A stretch of 18,182 nt of DNA, taken from positions 1-18,182 of the forward strand of contig JANRKT010000306.1 in assembly GCA_033763355.1 (NCBI GenBank), in the 5' to 3' direction. A model generated the notes under the pieces. The model saw only the letters and a list, made by a program, of their open reading frames with translations. It did no database searches and was not told the DNA's origin. A program made the position numbers and the translations under genes. Shown one piece after another: positions 1 to 6,802 of this stretch (positions are counted from its first letter, which is position 1; every line of letters begins with the position of its first letter). The stretch is from JANRKT01 sp033763355. Its GTDB lineage: Bacteria > Bacteroidota > Bacteroidia > Chitinophagales > Chitinophagaceae.

Positions 1-1
1 A

Positions 2-274
2 TCCGTTGTTGACAATGTGCCCCTTGTTGCTGCAGGCATGGGTATGTATGACATGCAGACCTATCCAACCGATCATGCATTCTGGACCTTTCTTGCTTAT
101 TGCGCCGGAACCGGCGGCAGTTGCCTGATCATCGGATCGGCTGCAGGTGTGGCAGCAATGGGCATGGAGAAAATAGATTTTTTATGGTATGCAAAGAAGA
201 TAGGTTTGCTGGCATTACTGGGATACCTGGCAGGCGCTGCTGCATTCATCATACAACACAGCCTCGTCAATTAA
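2..274 (+). CDS. nhaD: NhaD-type Na+/H+ antiporter, C-terminal part (5' end outside window)
   Basis: The frame is open from base 2 and ends at TAA 272-274, giving about 90 C-terminal residues. They begin with SVVDNVPLVAAGMGMY, run through a glycine-rich stretch (AYCAGTGGSCLIIGSAAGVA) and end in a hydrophobic helix. The DNVPLVAA and GTGGS..IIGSAAGVAAMGMEK motifs are characteristic of the NhaD family of inner-membrane sodium/proton antiporters. These exchange cytoplasmic Na+ for external H+. The visible part has two hydrophobic segments, the last near residues 60-85. The GTG at 17 is an internal valine codon, not a start. The gene lies 60 bp upstream of the NqrM-like gene on the same strand, so co-transcription is possible. 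Its place beside a Na+-NQR locus fits a role in sodium cycling. The family call is firm; the N-terminal half cannot be judged. Confidence 0.9.
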   Translation, partial: SVVDNVPLVAAGMGMYDMQTYPTDHAFWTFLAYCAGTGGSCLIIGSAAGVAAMGMEKIDFLWYAKKIGLLALLGYLAGAAAFIIQHSLVN

Positions 275-334
275 CAAAGGGGTTATCAGGATAATTTCAC
301 ATTTAACAGCAGGTAAAGTTTTGTAACTTTAAGT

Positions 335-520
335 ATGAAACTTGTGCTGATAACCATAGTGCTGGTTGCATTGGCATTTGCAGGAATTGCCATTAAGATA
401 CTGTTGAAAAAAAACGGAAAGTTTGCCGGAACATGCAGCAGCAACAATTCATTATTGCAGGGTGAAGACGGCGTATGCGGTGTATGTGGTGCAAGGCCTG
501 ATGAAAAATGCAAGTCTTAA
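335..520 (+). CDS. nqrM: Small one-helix, four-cysteine membrane protein, probable NqrM-type Na+-NQR maturation factor
   Basis: This 61-aa protein has one N-terminal hydrophobic helix (about residues 3-23), a short basic stretch (KILLKKNGKF), and a cytosolic tail with four cysteines at 34, 48, 51 and 59 (GTC, CGVCG, EKC). NqrM (DUF539) of gammaproteobacteria is known to be a single-helix protein with four conserved cysteines. It is needed for Na+-NQR maturation and is proposed to deliver iron to the Cys-ligated centre between NqrD and NqrE. Size, topology, cysteine count and a complete nqr operon nearby all support the same role here. Short proteins of this type are usually annotated in Bacteroidota only as 'membrane or secreted protein'. 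It sits 60 bp after the NhaD gene and is separated from apbE by two inserted accessory genes. The coding call is good; NqrM function is inferred from architecture and context. Confidence 0.7.
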   Translation: MKLVLITIVLVALAFAGIAIKILLKKNGKFAGTCSSNNSLLQGEDGVCGVCGARPDEKCKS

Positions 521-541
521 GGTTTCATTTCGCTGATGATG

Positions 542-576
542 GCAACCGGATAACGTCAGGACTCCATGTTAGGTGC
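542..576 (-). other. Possible degenerate attC-like site after the membrane/winged-helix gene
   Basis: On the minus strand the motif ACCTAAC (+ strand GTTAGGT, 568-574) lies 4 nt after the stop codon of the 579-1487 gene. This matches the attC R'' consensus RYYYAAC and the usual position of attC directly after a cassette stop. On the + strand GCAACCGGATAAC (542-554) is an imperfect inverted match to GTTAGGTGC (568-576), with GGACTCC in the centre. No consensus R' was found on the far side, so it may be truncated or coincidental. Confidence 0.28.
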
Positions 577-578
577 AG

Positions 579-1487
579 TTATAAGATTCTAAACTTTTCT
601 CCATCAATAAAAGATAGCTCTGTTTCCCTACCTCGAATTCTGCAATGTATTTTGAGAGTTTTTGCTAAGTTAGGTGCTGGGTCGCTAACCCTCAATGTTG
701 ACGGAAGAACTACACCTTCATAAACACCATTAGCTACTAGTTGCTGTATTTGCATGGTTACATCAACTATACTTCCCGGAACACCATAGCTTGCAGAGTA
801 GATTTTAATTGGATATTTTAATAATCTCCAAATGTCAACACCTTTGTAGTTAACCTTTTTTTCTGCAAATCCCATCTCTGATAAAAAAAGTAATATTTTC
901 TGAATTTCTTCGCTGTTCATGCCTGTCTCCCCGGAAATACCTTGTACTGTCCTAAATGAGTACTTTGATGAATAGAGGGAACTAATCAACTTTTGCGAAA
1001 GTTCATCGGTTAATGATAGACTTCTGTTCGCAATTAATGTGTCTTTTATATCAGTTGGAATAACATCTTCCATAGTCTCCTCAAGATCGCCAACCTTTTT
1101 GTCTACATTTTTTGTTTTCCTGACATTATCCTGTATCTCTTTTTCATTTTCCGCAGTTTTCTTTTCAAGGTTTTTTACTTTACTATATAAATCTTCTAAA
1201 AAACGTTTTGAAAAAATGGCTGCTATCACACAAAAGCCAGCGAGTATGAAATAATTTTTACTCGGCAGACTACCACTTGAAGGTTCATCAATTAAATTGT
1301 TTGATAGAATTTGAAGAAATAGCGGAACTGTGATGGACGCACATAAACTTAATAGCATAGATTTTGCAAAATTTATCCAACATTCCGTTTTCTTATAGTC
1401 AAGTTTAAATGCCAAAAAGTAGTTAGTTAGTCCTCCCAAAAGGCCAGCACCAATAATTATTGTTATGAGTAACTGAATATGTGTCAT
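579..1487 (-). CDS. Three-TM, coiled-coil, winged-helix protein with DUF3395-like C-terminal domain
   Basis: This 302-aa protein has four visible parts. Residues 5-25, 42-62 and 78-95 are hydrophobic and contain GLLGGLTNYFL, VPLFLQILSNNLI and AGFCVIAAIFSKRF. These resemble the three-helix region of proteins annotated as YEATS-associated helix-containing (YLATT-like). Residues 97-142 are a charged coiled coil. Residues 157-224 look like a winged helix (QGISGETGMNSEEIQKILLF, then a wing ending DIWRLLK). Residues 226-302 (SASYGVPGSIVDVT, SDPAPNLAKTLKI, GEKFRIL) resemble the C-terminal beta domain of DNAJC11 (DUF3395). YLATT-type proteins are known from conflict-related gene sets, so a membrane-anchored sensor or defence role is plausible but unproven. 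The start at 1487 lies 22 nt after an attC-like R' motif, and the stop is followed by an R''-like motif. Base composition is more AT-rich than in the nqr genes. Biochemical function is unknown. Confidence 0.8.
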   Translation of the reverse strand: MTHIQLLITIIIGAGLLGGLTNYFLAFKLDYKKTECWINFAKSMLLSLCASITVPLFLQILSNNLIDEPSSGSLPSKNYFILAGFCVIAAIFSKRFLEDLYSKVKNLEKKTAENEKEIQDNVRKTKNVDKKVGDLEETMEDVIPTDIKDTLIANRSLSLTDELSQKLISSLYSSKYSFRTVQGISGETGMNSEEIQKILLFLSEMGFAEKKVNYKGVDIWRLLKYPIKIYSASYGVPGSIVDVTMQIQQLVANGVYEGVVLPSTLRVSDPAPNLAKTLKIHCRIRGRETELSFIDGEKFRIL

Positions 1488-1509
1488 AGTAGAGGCGTTA
1501 AATAATTGC

Positions 1510-1727
1510 GCCTAACGAGCAGGGCTTTGCGGTCGGTGGGATATTTTATAAACGTCGCCCCCGGCGACGAAAGCCCAAATAAAAAACTAAAGTACAAAAT
1601 ATGCACTGAAGCTAAATAGTAAAAGTTAAGCTGGGACAACTGCTGATAGTAGTACAAAAGATGACGGACGCTTTGCGTCCAGCCCCGCTGCCGCAAAACC
1701 CCGTAAGCCGCTGGCATGCTGTTCGTC
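1510..1727 (-). repeat. Large attC-like imperfect palindrome between two accessory genes
   Basis: On the minus strand the element begins GACGAACAGCATGCC (from 1727), 20 nt after the stop of the upstream gene. It ends TGCTCGTTAGGC (to 1510), 22 nt before the next ATG. The left arm GACGAACAGCA matches the complement of the right arm, GCCTAACGAGCA, except for two mismatches and one extra G, as in attC R/L boxes with an extrahelical base. A second paired block is GGGGTTTTGCGG with CCGCAAAGCCC. GTTAGGC fits the R' consensus GTTRRRY. Internal hairpins are CGTCGCC-ccc-GGCGACG (1553-1569) and GGGCTTT/AAAGCCC (1522-1576). At about 218 bp it is longer than usual attC sites, so the call is attC-like rather than attC. 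Confidence 0.5.
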
Positions 1728-1747
1728 CAATTTGTTGCGTATCAAGT

Positions 1748-2860
1748 TTATTCATCGTTTCCTTCAATGTATAAATAGTAATCAAGTACGGCAAGATTTT
1801 CAATGTCTGTTTCTTTACAGATTTGTCTTAAAAACTTGCAAGTGATTTTGTACTTGTCACCTCTTGATAAACCTCTTGGCAATTCTATTCCGTATTTTTT
1901 TAAAGCTGTTGTTGTCTTATCATTTTTAACGAAGTAAATGTCAGGATTGTGTATGACAAGAAGTTTTGAAATAAGTCCTTCGTTGATGCCTCTAATTTTT
2001 AAATCTCCTTCAAGAGCTCTGTTGTAGCGAACTGCAATATCTGTTTGTTCATCACAAAGCATAGAGAGAAGTTTAGAAAACTTTTTTATTTCTCTTTTAA
2101 TTGTTGGTTTAGGCAATGCAATAATGTGCCCCAACTCCCAAATGGCGAAGAAACTGTCAATGTCAATGTTTGAAAAGTTAGGATAGTCAAGTGTTGAGCG
2201 AAGTTCTTTAACTGTCGCTTTTCTTTCTGCAACAACATCGTTGTATTCAGTGGCTTTTCGTCTGTAATTTTTCAGCACTCGGATAAACTCGTTTCTTTCA
2301 GTAAGAGTCGCTTCATACTCTTCGTTGAGTTCTTGCTTTTCCCGTTTAGCAGCTCGTTCTTCATCTCGTTTTCTTTCTCGTCTGGCGGAGTATTCGTCTT
2401 GATAAGTTTGAAGAAATTTTTTTGTCAAGGGTTTGGCAGTTGCAGAAAGTTTCTCAAACCAAACTTTTAACTCCTTGCATATTTCTTGGTCGTCAATGGA
2501 AACTGTCAATTCAATGTTGTCATTAAGTCCACCATTGGTGCAGTTTGCAGAACCGATAAATCCTTTGTAGGAATTTCGTTTCCGAAACAGATATAACTTG
2601 GGATGAAAATATTCTTTGTCGGTGTATAGATTAACTGTAAGATTTGATTTTAACTGCCACTCAAACAAGGTCCAAAGAGCTTTTGGTTCTGTTGGAAGGT
2701 CAACACCGACTAAATAGCTCTGGATACATCCTTCAGGGAGCTTGTCAGTAATAAATTTAAGTCCAGTCGAGTTAAGCAAAGCTACAGCTATCCAAATTTC
2801 GTCAGACATCTTGATGTCAGGAATTAGGTTGTCAGAAAGTTTAGTTATCAATTTATTCAT
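1748..2860 (-). CDS. Phospholipase-D-fold nuclease-like protein, probable accessory or defence gene
   Basis: This 370-aa protein has an N-terminal PLD-like domain (about residues 15-140). Its single catalytic half-site reads HPKLYLF (H86, K88), then FIGSANCTNGG (S104, N106) and E117. HxK plus GSxN without the usual Asp, and with a following Glu, is the pattern of PLD-family nucleases such as BfiI and NgoFVII. These dimerise to build one active site. Residues about 155-225 are highly charged and probably a coiled coil. The C-terminal region (about 230-370, with IHNPDIYFVKNDKTTTALKK and NLAVLDYYLYIEG) resembles helical domains attached to restriction-type proteins. No helicase or methylase partner is next to it. 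The start lies 27 nt downstream of an R'-like motif and the stop 20 nt before the attC-like palindrome, which fits a gene cassette. DNA cleavage is inferred from motifs. Confidence 0.78.
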   Translation of the reverse strand: MNKLITKLSDNLIPDIKMSDEIWIAVALLNSTGLKFITDKLPEGCIQSYLVGVDLPTEPKALWTLFEWQLKSNLTVNLYTDKEYFHPKLYLFRKRNSYKGFIGSANCTNGGLNDNIELTVSIDDQEICKELKVWFEKLSATAKPLTKKFLQTYQDEYSARRERKRDEERAAKREKQELNEEYEATLTERNEFIRVLKNYRRKATEYNDVVAERKATVKELRSTLDYPNFSNIDIDSFFAIWELGHIIALPKPTIKREIKKFSKLLSMLCDEQTDIAVRYNRALEGDLKIRGINEGLISKLLVIHNPDIYFVKNDKTTTALKKYGIELPRGLSRGDKYKITCKFLRQICKETDIENLAVLDYYLYIEGNDE

Positions 2861-2887
2861 TACTCACCTGTTGAAAGTAGAACTGTC

Positions 2888-2910
2888 GCTTAATGTTTGC
2901 GGCTTACACG
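2888..2910 (-). other. Possible R'-side half of a second attC-like site before the PLD gene
   Basis: On the minus strand CCGCAAACATTAAGCGACAG lies 27 nt before the PLD-gene ATG. It resembles the right arm of the 1510-1727 element (CCGCAAAGCC...GTTAGGCGCAA), with ATTAAGC in place of GTTAGGC. A clear left arm was not found; TCCTAAC (minus strand, 3030-3024) is only a weak candidate. The R' motif also lacks its first G, so this is tentative. Confidence 0.25.
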
Positions 2911-2993
2911 TAAATTTATGCTGTAAGACGCAAGAGTTCAAAAAATATCATGCCCGAAAACCAACAATCTGGCGTTATACATTTTATACCTGC

Positions 2994-3014
2994 CCTGCCT
3001 ACCGGTCAGGCAGG
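2994..3014. repeat. 21-bp palindromic (REP-like) sequence
   Basis: CCTGCCT (2994-3000), ACCGGTC, then AGGCAGG (3008-3014) form a near-perfect inverted repeat around the self-complementary ACCGGT. GC-rich CCTGCC/GGCAGG palindromes occur as dispersed intergenic repeats in Bacteroidota genomes. It lies in the gap between apbE and the PLD gene. Confidence 0.6.
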
Positions 3015-3053
3015 CAAGTTGTTGTTAGGACAATCCGCCCTGTAATTTTCAGC

Positions 3054-3078
3054 AGCTATTGGCGTCCCACCAACAGCT
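3054..3078 (-). other. Stem-loop downstream of apbE
   Basis: AGCTaTTGG (3054-3062) pairs with CCAAcAGCT (3070-3078), a 9-bp stem with one mismatch and a 7-nt loop, 23 nt past the apbE stop. It may mark the 3' end of the nqr transcript. No T-run follows on the minus strand, so it is not a standard intrinsic terminator. It could also be part of a decayed cassette boundary. Confidence 0.35.
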
Positions 3079-3101
3079 TATGTTATTACAGCTAAAAAAA
3101 A

Positions 3102-4109
3102 TCATTGCAATTCTTCTGTCCGTTCTTTCAAACCCGGTGAAGTATATGTTTTTATAATCCCGTTTTCATCGTAAGTAAAAAACACTTCCAGTTTAAGGTT
3201 TTTATGATCAACCAGGAATTGCTTTGCTTTTTCCAGCCCCATAACCATAAAAGCGGTAGCATAAGCATCAGCGGTCATGCAGTCTTCTGCCATTACAGTA
3301 GCGCTCAGCAAATTATTTCGTGCAGGGTAACCTGTAAACGGGTTGATGATATGCGAATATTTTTTGCCGTCTTCAACGTAAAACTTCCTGTAATTTCCTG
3401 AAGTGGCCAGCGCAGCATCCTTTAATCCTATAATGGCCTGCAGCCCCCTCTCGTTTATTAAATTTTCATCGGGTTTGTCAATGCCTACTTTCCAATATTC
3501 ATTGTTCACCTTTTTGCCTTTACCTTTCACCTCCCCCCCCAGTTCAACAAGGTAGCAGCTGATTCCCTTATCCTCAAGGTAAGATGCAAGCACATCTACC
3601 GTATAGCCCTGCGCAATGGCATTGAAATCAAGCAGTACCTCAGGCCTTTGCTTTACCAGTTTATTACCTTCCAGTTTTACCATCTTATAACCGATAAAAC
3701 CAAGCAGGCTGTCAATCATTGCGCTGTCCACTTTTTCTTTTTTGGTAAACCCGAAACCCCATGCATTTACCACAGGGGCTACCGTAACGTCAAAAAGCCC
3801 TCCGGTTTTTTCTGAAACTTCAATTGCTTTGATAAAAACATCTTTAAAGAACCTGTCTGCAACAGCGCTGCTGTCGTTTTTATTTATCCTTGAAATAAGG
3901 GAAGCCGGAACATAAGTGGAAAGGGATGAATCAATTTCTTTCAGCAACGAATCAATTTCTGCTTTATAATTTATTTCTTTTTCAGAAAGATAAGTAAGCT
4001 GGTAGGTTGTGCCCTGCGCTTCGCCTGTTATTTTAATGGTTTTAAAAGCCCGCTGTTTACATGCATTGAAGAGCAGGAAACATAATATGACCTTTACAAT
4101 AAAATTCAT
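3102..4109 (-). CDS. apbE: FAD:protein FMN transferase ApbE, lipoprotein
   Basis: ApbE moves FMN from FAD onto a threonine of target proteins, here most likely NqrB and NqrC. The 335-aa protein starts at ATG 4109. A longer frame to 4244 would run into nqrF and lacks family similarity. The N-terminus MNFIVKVILCFLLFNAC is a lipoprotein signal with Cys17 as the lipid site. Family motifs follow in order: TYVPASLISRIN (65-76), VAPVVNAWGFG (110-120), DFNAIAQGYTVD (161-172), VELGGEVKGKG (188-198), AALATSGNYRKF (232-243), HIINPFTGYPA (253-263), and the metal-binding TADAYATAF (279-287). Length and motifs match a complete, active enzyme. It is the last gene of the nqr operon, 58 bp after nqrF, as is common in Bacteroidota. 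Confidence is high. Confidence 0.95.
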   Translation of the reverse strand: MNFIVKVILCFLLFNACKQRAFKTIKITGEAQGTTYQLTYLSEKEINYKAEIDSLLKEIDSSLSTYVPASLISRINKNDSSAVADRFFKDVFIKAIEVSEKTGGLFDVTVAPVVNAWGFGFTKKEKVDSAMIDSLLGFIGYKMVKLEGNKLVKQRPEVLLDFNAIAQGYTVDVLASYLEDKGISCYLVELGGEVKGKGKKVNNEYWKVGIDKPDENLINERGLQAIIGLKDAALATSGNYRKFYVEDGKKYSHIINPFTGYPARNNLLSATVMAEDCMTADAYATAFMVMGLEKAKQFLVDHKNLKLEVFFTYDENGIIKTYTSPGLKERTEELQ

Positions 4110-4167
4110 CCTGTAAATAACCGTTGGTAACTGATGATTGCGAATATAGAACTCTTTGTATAAATTC

Positions 4168-5433
4168 TTATCCGCCAAAATCATCAAAGGCAATGTTATC
4201 GGGGGGAACGCCCAGTTCATCCAGCATCTTAAATACTGCAGCATTCATCATGGGCGGGCCGCAGAGATAATATTCCACATCTTCAGGCGCCGGATGGTTC
4301 TTAAGGTAATTGTCGTAAAGCACCTGGTGAATGAACCCGGTATATCCGGTCCAGTTGTCTTCGGGAAGGGGTTCTGAAAGCGCAATGTTGTATTGAAAAT
4401 TGGGGAACTCTTTTTCTATTTCCCTGAAATGGTCTGTATAAAATATTTCACGCAGCGAACGGCCGCCGTACCAATACGATACCTTCCGTTTCCTTTCTTT
4501 TTTTGTATGAAACAAATGAAACAAATGAGACCGCAACGGGGCCATACCTGCTCCGCCGCCGATGTAAATCATTTCTCTGCCTGTGTCTTTGATATGAAAT
4601 TCACCAAAAGGTCCCGATATGGTTACTTTATCGCCCGGTTTTTTTGAAAAAACATAAGAGGAACATATCCCCGGGTTTACATCTTGAAACTTGTTTGCAG
4701 TTCTGTCCCACGGTGGTGTGGCCAGCCTGATATTGAGCATGATGATATTTCCCTCAGCAGGGTGATTAGCCATGGAGTATGCACGGAATACAGGTTCAGT
4801 GTTCTTCATTTTCAGGTTCCAGATGCTGAACTTGTCATAATCATCATGAAATTTTTCATCAATCTTAAAAAGATCTTTCTTAAAATCAATCTCGCAAACG
4901 GGCACATCCAGCTGAATATAATTTCCGGATTCAAATTCAAGGAACTCACCCTGAGGCAGCTTTACTACAAGTTCTTTTATATAAGTAGCCACATTATCGT
5001 TTGAAACCACTTCACATTCCCATTTCTTTATTCCGAATACTTCTTCCGGTATTTTAATTTCCATATCCTGCTTCACCTTTACCTGGCAGCCGAGGCGCCA
5101 GTTTTCGTTTATCTGCTTCCGGGTAAAGTAGGGCCTTTCGGTTGTTAAGATTTCTCCCCCGCCTGATAATACCTGGCATTTGCACATGGCGCAGGTTCCC
5201 CCGCCCCCACAGGCCGATGGAAGGAATATTTTTTTATTGGATAACGTGGTGAGTATGCTTGACCCTGCTTCAACTTCAACAGTCTGCTGCCCGTTGATAA
5301 CAATTTTAACCAGCCCTGATGCGGTAAGCTTTGCTTTTGCATAAAGGATGATTGCCACCAGCAGCAAATTGAATAAAAAGAAAATTAAAATGCTGGTAAC
5401 AATCGTTGAGGTTTCTATTGATAACAGGATCAT
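4168..5433 (-). CDS. nqrF: Na+-translocating NADH:quinone reductase subunit F
   Basis: NqrF is the electron-entry subunit of Na+-NQR. It oxidises cytosolic NADH and passes electrons through FAD and a 2Fe-2S cluster towards NqrD/E. The 421-aa protein has one N-terminal membrane helix (about 8-31). A plant-type ferredoxin domain follows, with ligands Cys75, Cys81, Cys84 and Cys116 (CGGGGTCAMC plus LGC). Then come the FAD motif RAYSMAN (217-223), the NADH-binding loop IGGGAGMAPLR (291-301), CGPPMM (391-396), and the C-terminal aromatic-glycine ending DDFGG. All key residues are present and the length is close to the usual ~407-420 aa. It lies 15 bp after nqrE and 58 bp before apbE. No anomaly was seen. 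Confidence 0.97.
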   Translation of the reverse strand: MILLSIETSTIVTSILIFFLFNLLLVAIILYAKAKLTASGLVKIVINGQQTVEVEAGSSILTTLSNKKIFLPSACGGGGTCAMCKCQVLSGGGEILTTERPYFTRKQINENWRLGCQVKVKQDMEIKIPEEVFGIKKWECEVVSNDNVATYIKELVVKLPQGEFLEFESGNYIQLDVPVCEIDFKKDLFKIDEKFHDDYDKFSIWNLKMKNTEPVFRAYSMANHPAEGNIIMLNIRLATPPWDRTANKFQDVNPGICSSYVFSKKPGDKVTISGPFGEFHIKDTGREMIYIGGGAGMAPLRSHLFHLFHTKKERKRKVSYWYGGRSLREIFYTDHFREIEKEFPNFQYNIALSEPLPEDNWTGYTGFIHQVLYDNYLKNHPAPEDVEYYLCGPPMMNAAVFKMLDELGVPPDNIAFDDFGG

Positions 5434-5448
5434 ACTATGAAATGCGAA

Positions 5449-6063
5449 CTATATTTTAATGCCCATAAAACTCATAAATGCAATAGCCATCAGCCCGGTA
5501 AGAATAAATGCAATACCCAGGCCACGCAACGGGGCAGGCACATTGGAATAACGTATCTTTTCCCGTATGGCTGAAATGGCGATAATGGCAAGCGCCCAGC
5601 CCACACCCGAACCCAAACCAAATACAGTGGCTTCTCCCAACGTTGCATATTCCCTTTCCTGCATAAACAATGCCCCGCCTAATATGGAACAGTTAACCGC
5701 AATAAGAGGTAAAAAAATACCTAATGCACCGTATAATGCAGGTGCAAATTTTTCGACAATCATTTCCACCAACTGGGTAATGGCGGCAATTACTGCAATA
5801 AACATCATAAAACTCAGGAAGGTGAGGTCAACGCCGGCAAGATCGGGTGACAACCACGCCAATGCCCCCTGTTTAAGCAACTTGTTTTCTATTAAATAAC
5901 AAACGGGAACAGAAACACCCAATACAAATATTACAGCAAAACCAAGCCCCACTGCATTCTTTACCGTTTTAGAAATAGCGAGGTAAGAACACATGCCGAG
6001 AAAGTAGGCGAAGATCATGTTCTCTATAAAAACCGCTTTGATAAAGATGTTAAAGTATTCCAT
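5449..6063 (-). CDS. nqrE: Na+-translocating NADH:quinone reductase subunit E
   Basis: NqrE is one of the two homologous six-helix membrane subunits that form the core of the sodium channel. The start at 6063 gives MEYFNIFIKAVFIENMIFAYFLGMC, matching the family N-terminus. An upstream in-frame start at 6093 would overlap nqrD by 14 nt and add 10 unusual residues, so it was not used. The protein is 204 aa. Cys25 (FLGMCS) and Cys125 (IAVNCS) are the two NqrE ligands for the iron centre shared with NqrD. The SGVGWALAI helix and RYSNVPAPLRG loop are also typical. It starts 16 bp after nqrD. These cysteines are the probable target of iron delivery by the NqrM-like protein at 335-520. Confidence 0.96.
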   Translation of the reverse strand: MEYFNIFIKAVFIENMIFAYFLGMCSYLAISKTVKNAVGLGFAVIFVLGVSVPVCYLIENKLLKQGALAWLSPDLAGVDLTFLSFMMFIAVIAAITQLVEMIVEKFAPALYGALGIFLPLIAVNCSILGGALFMQEREYATLGEATVFGLGSGVGWALAIIAISAIREKIRYSNVPAPLRGLGIAFILTGLMAIAFMSFMGIKI

Positions 6064-6079
6064 AGCACACCGGTTTACA

Positions 6080-6760
6080 TCAGTTTGTTTCAATAAGCTT
6101 TCGGTTCCTGCTGCGTTGTATCCAGATTACAATACCTACAAGGATCAATGCCATAGGTGGTAATATAGCAAGGCCGTTATTAAAATACCCCGCTTTGTAA
6201 AAAGCACCCGGCACCACCTGGTAACCCATTAACTTACCGGAGCCAAACAGCTCCCTTACTGCAGAAACAAGAACAAGTATCAATCCATAGCCCAACCCGT
6301 TGCCAATGCCATCAAGGAAAGAAGGCCAGGGCTTATTGGCCATGGCAAATGCTTCAAGGCGGCCCATAACGATACAGTTGGTAATAATTAAACCTACAAA
6401 TACAGAGAGCTGTTTGCTTACATCATATACAAATGCCTTCAGCACCTGGTCAACCAGTATAACCAATGCGGCAACAATGGTTAACTGAACAATAATCCTT
6501 ATCCTGTCGGGAATTATATTTCTGAACGCAGAAATGGTAAGGTTTGAAAAAGCAGTAACTACCGTTACCGACAATGCCATTACAATGGAGGGCTTCATCT
6601 GTACCGTAACTGCAAGCGCAGAACATATACCAAGCACCTGCACGGTTATGGGGTTGTTGTCGTTAAAGGGGTCTTTAATGAGCTTTTTATTGCGTGGGGA
6701 AAACAAAGGTTCGCTTTGCTCTCTGGTTTTAACCGGCGCTATCGTTGTTTCGGTACTCAT
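6080..6760 (-). CDS. nqrD: Na+-translocating NADH:quinone reductase subunit D
   Basis: NqrD pairs with NqrE in the membrane core of Na+-NQR. The 226-aa protein has a ~30-residue polar N-terminus, then six hydrophobic helices with an inverted topology relative to NqrE. Cys46 (VLGICSALAV) and Cys129 (LIITNCIVMGRLEAFAM) are the two NqrD cysteines that ligate the intramembrane iron centre. The conserved PWPSFLDGIGNGLGYG loop and SAVRELFGSG motif are present. The N-terminus before KDPFNDNNPI is somewhat longer than in proteobacterial NqrD. A 95-bp gap separates it from nqrC, the widest within this part of the operon. No damage was seen. Confidence 0.96.
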   Translation of the reverse strand: MSTETTIAPVKTREQSEPLFSPRNKKLIKDPFNDNNPITVQVLGICSALAVTVQMKPSIVMALSVTVVTAFSNLTISAFRNIIPDRIRIIVQLTIVAALVILVDQVLKAFVYDVSKQLSVFVGLIITNCIVMGRLEAFAMANKPWPSFLDGIGNGLGYGLILVLVSAVRELFGSGKLMGYQVVPGAFYKAGYFNNGLAILPPMALILVGIVIWIQRSRNRKLIETN

Positions 6761-6802
6761 ATTAAAAGTTATAATGAGGTACGCTTAAAAACATTTCATT
6801 GG

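Noticed and set aside
324..331. TAACTTTA as a -7 box for the NqrM-like gene
   Set aside because: It ends 3 bp before the ATG, leaving no leader, and deviates from TAnnTTTG; co-transcription with nhaD is simpler.
1484..1803. Minus-strand open frames of 63-77 aa within the gap between the two accessory genes
   Set aside because: They lie inside the attC-like palindrome and the end of the PLD gene, show no family signal and have shadow-like composition.
3054..3078. Intrinsic terminator for the nqr operon
   Set aside because: The stem is adequate but no T-run follows on the minus strand; recorded only as a stem-loop.
2742..3095. Plus-strand 117-aa open frame over the PLD gene start and the repeat-rich spacer
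   Set aside because: It overlaps a real gene in antisense and its sequence reads through palindromic repeats; no domain is recognisable.
521..3101. Complete integron
   Set aside because: No integrase gene and no attI are present in the window; only attC-like features are visible.
6064..6093. Upstream start for nqrE
   Set aside because: It adds residues not seen in NqrE and overlaps nqrD; the ATG at 6063 matches the family N-terminus.
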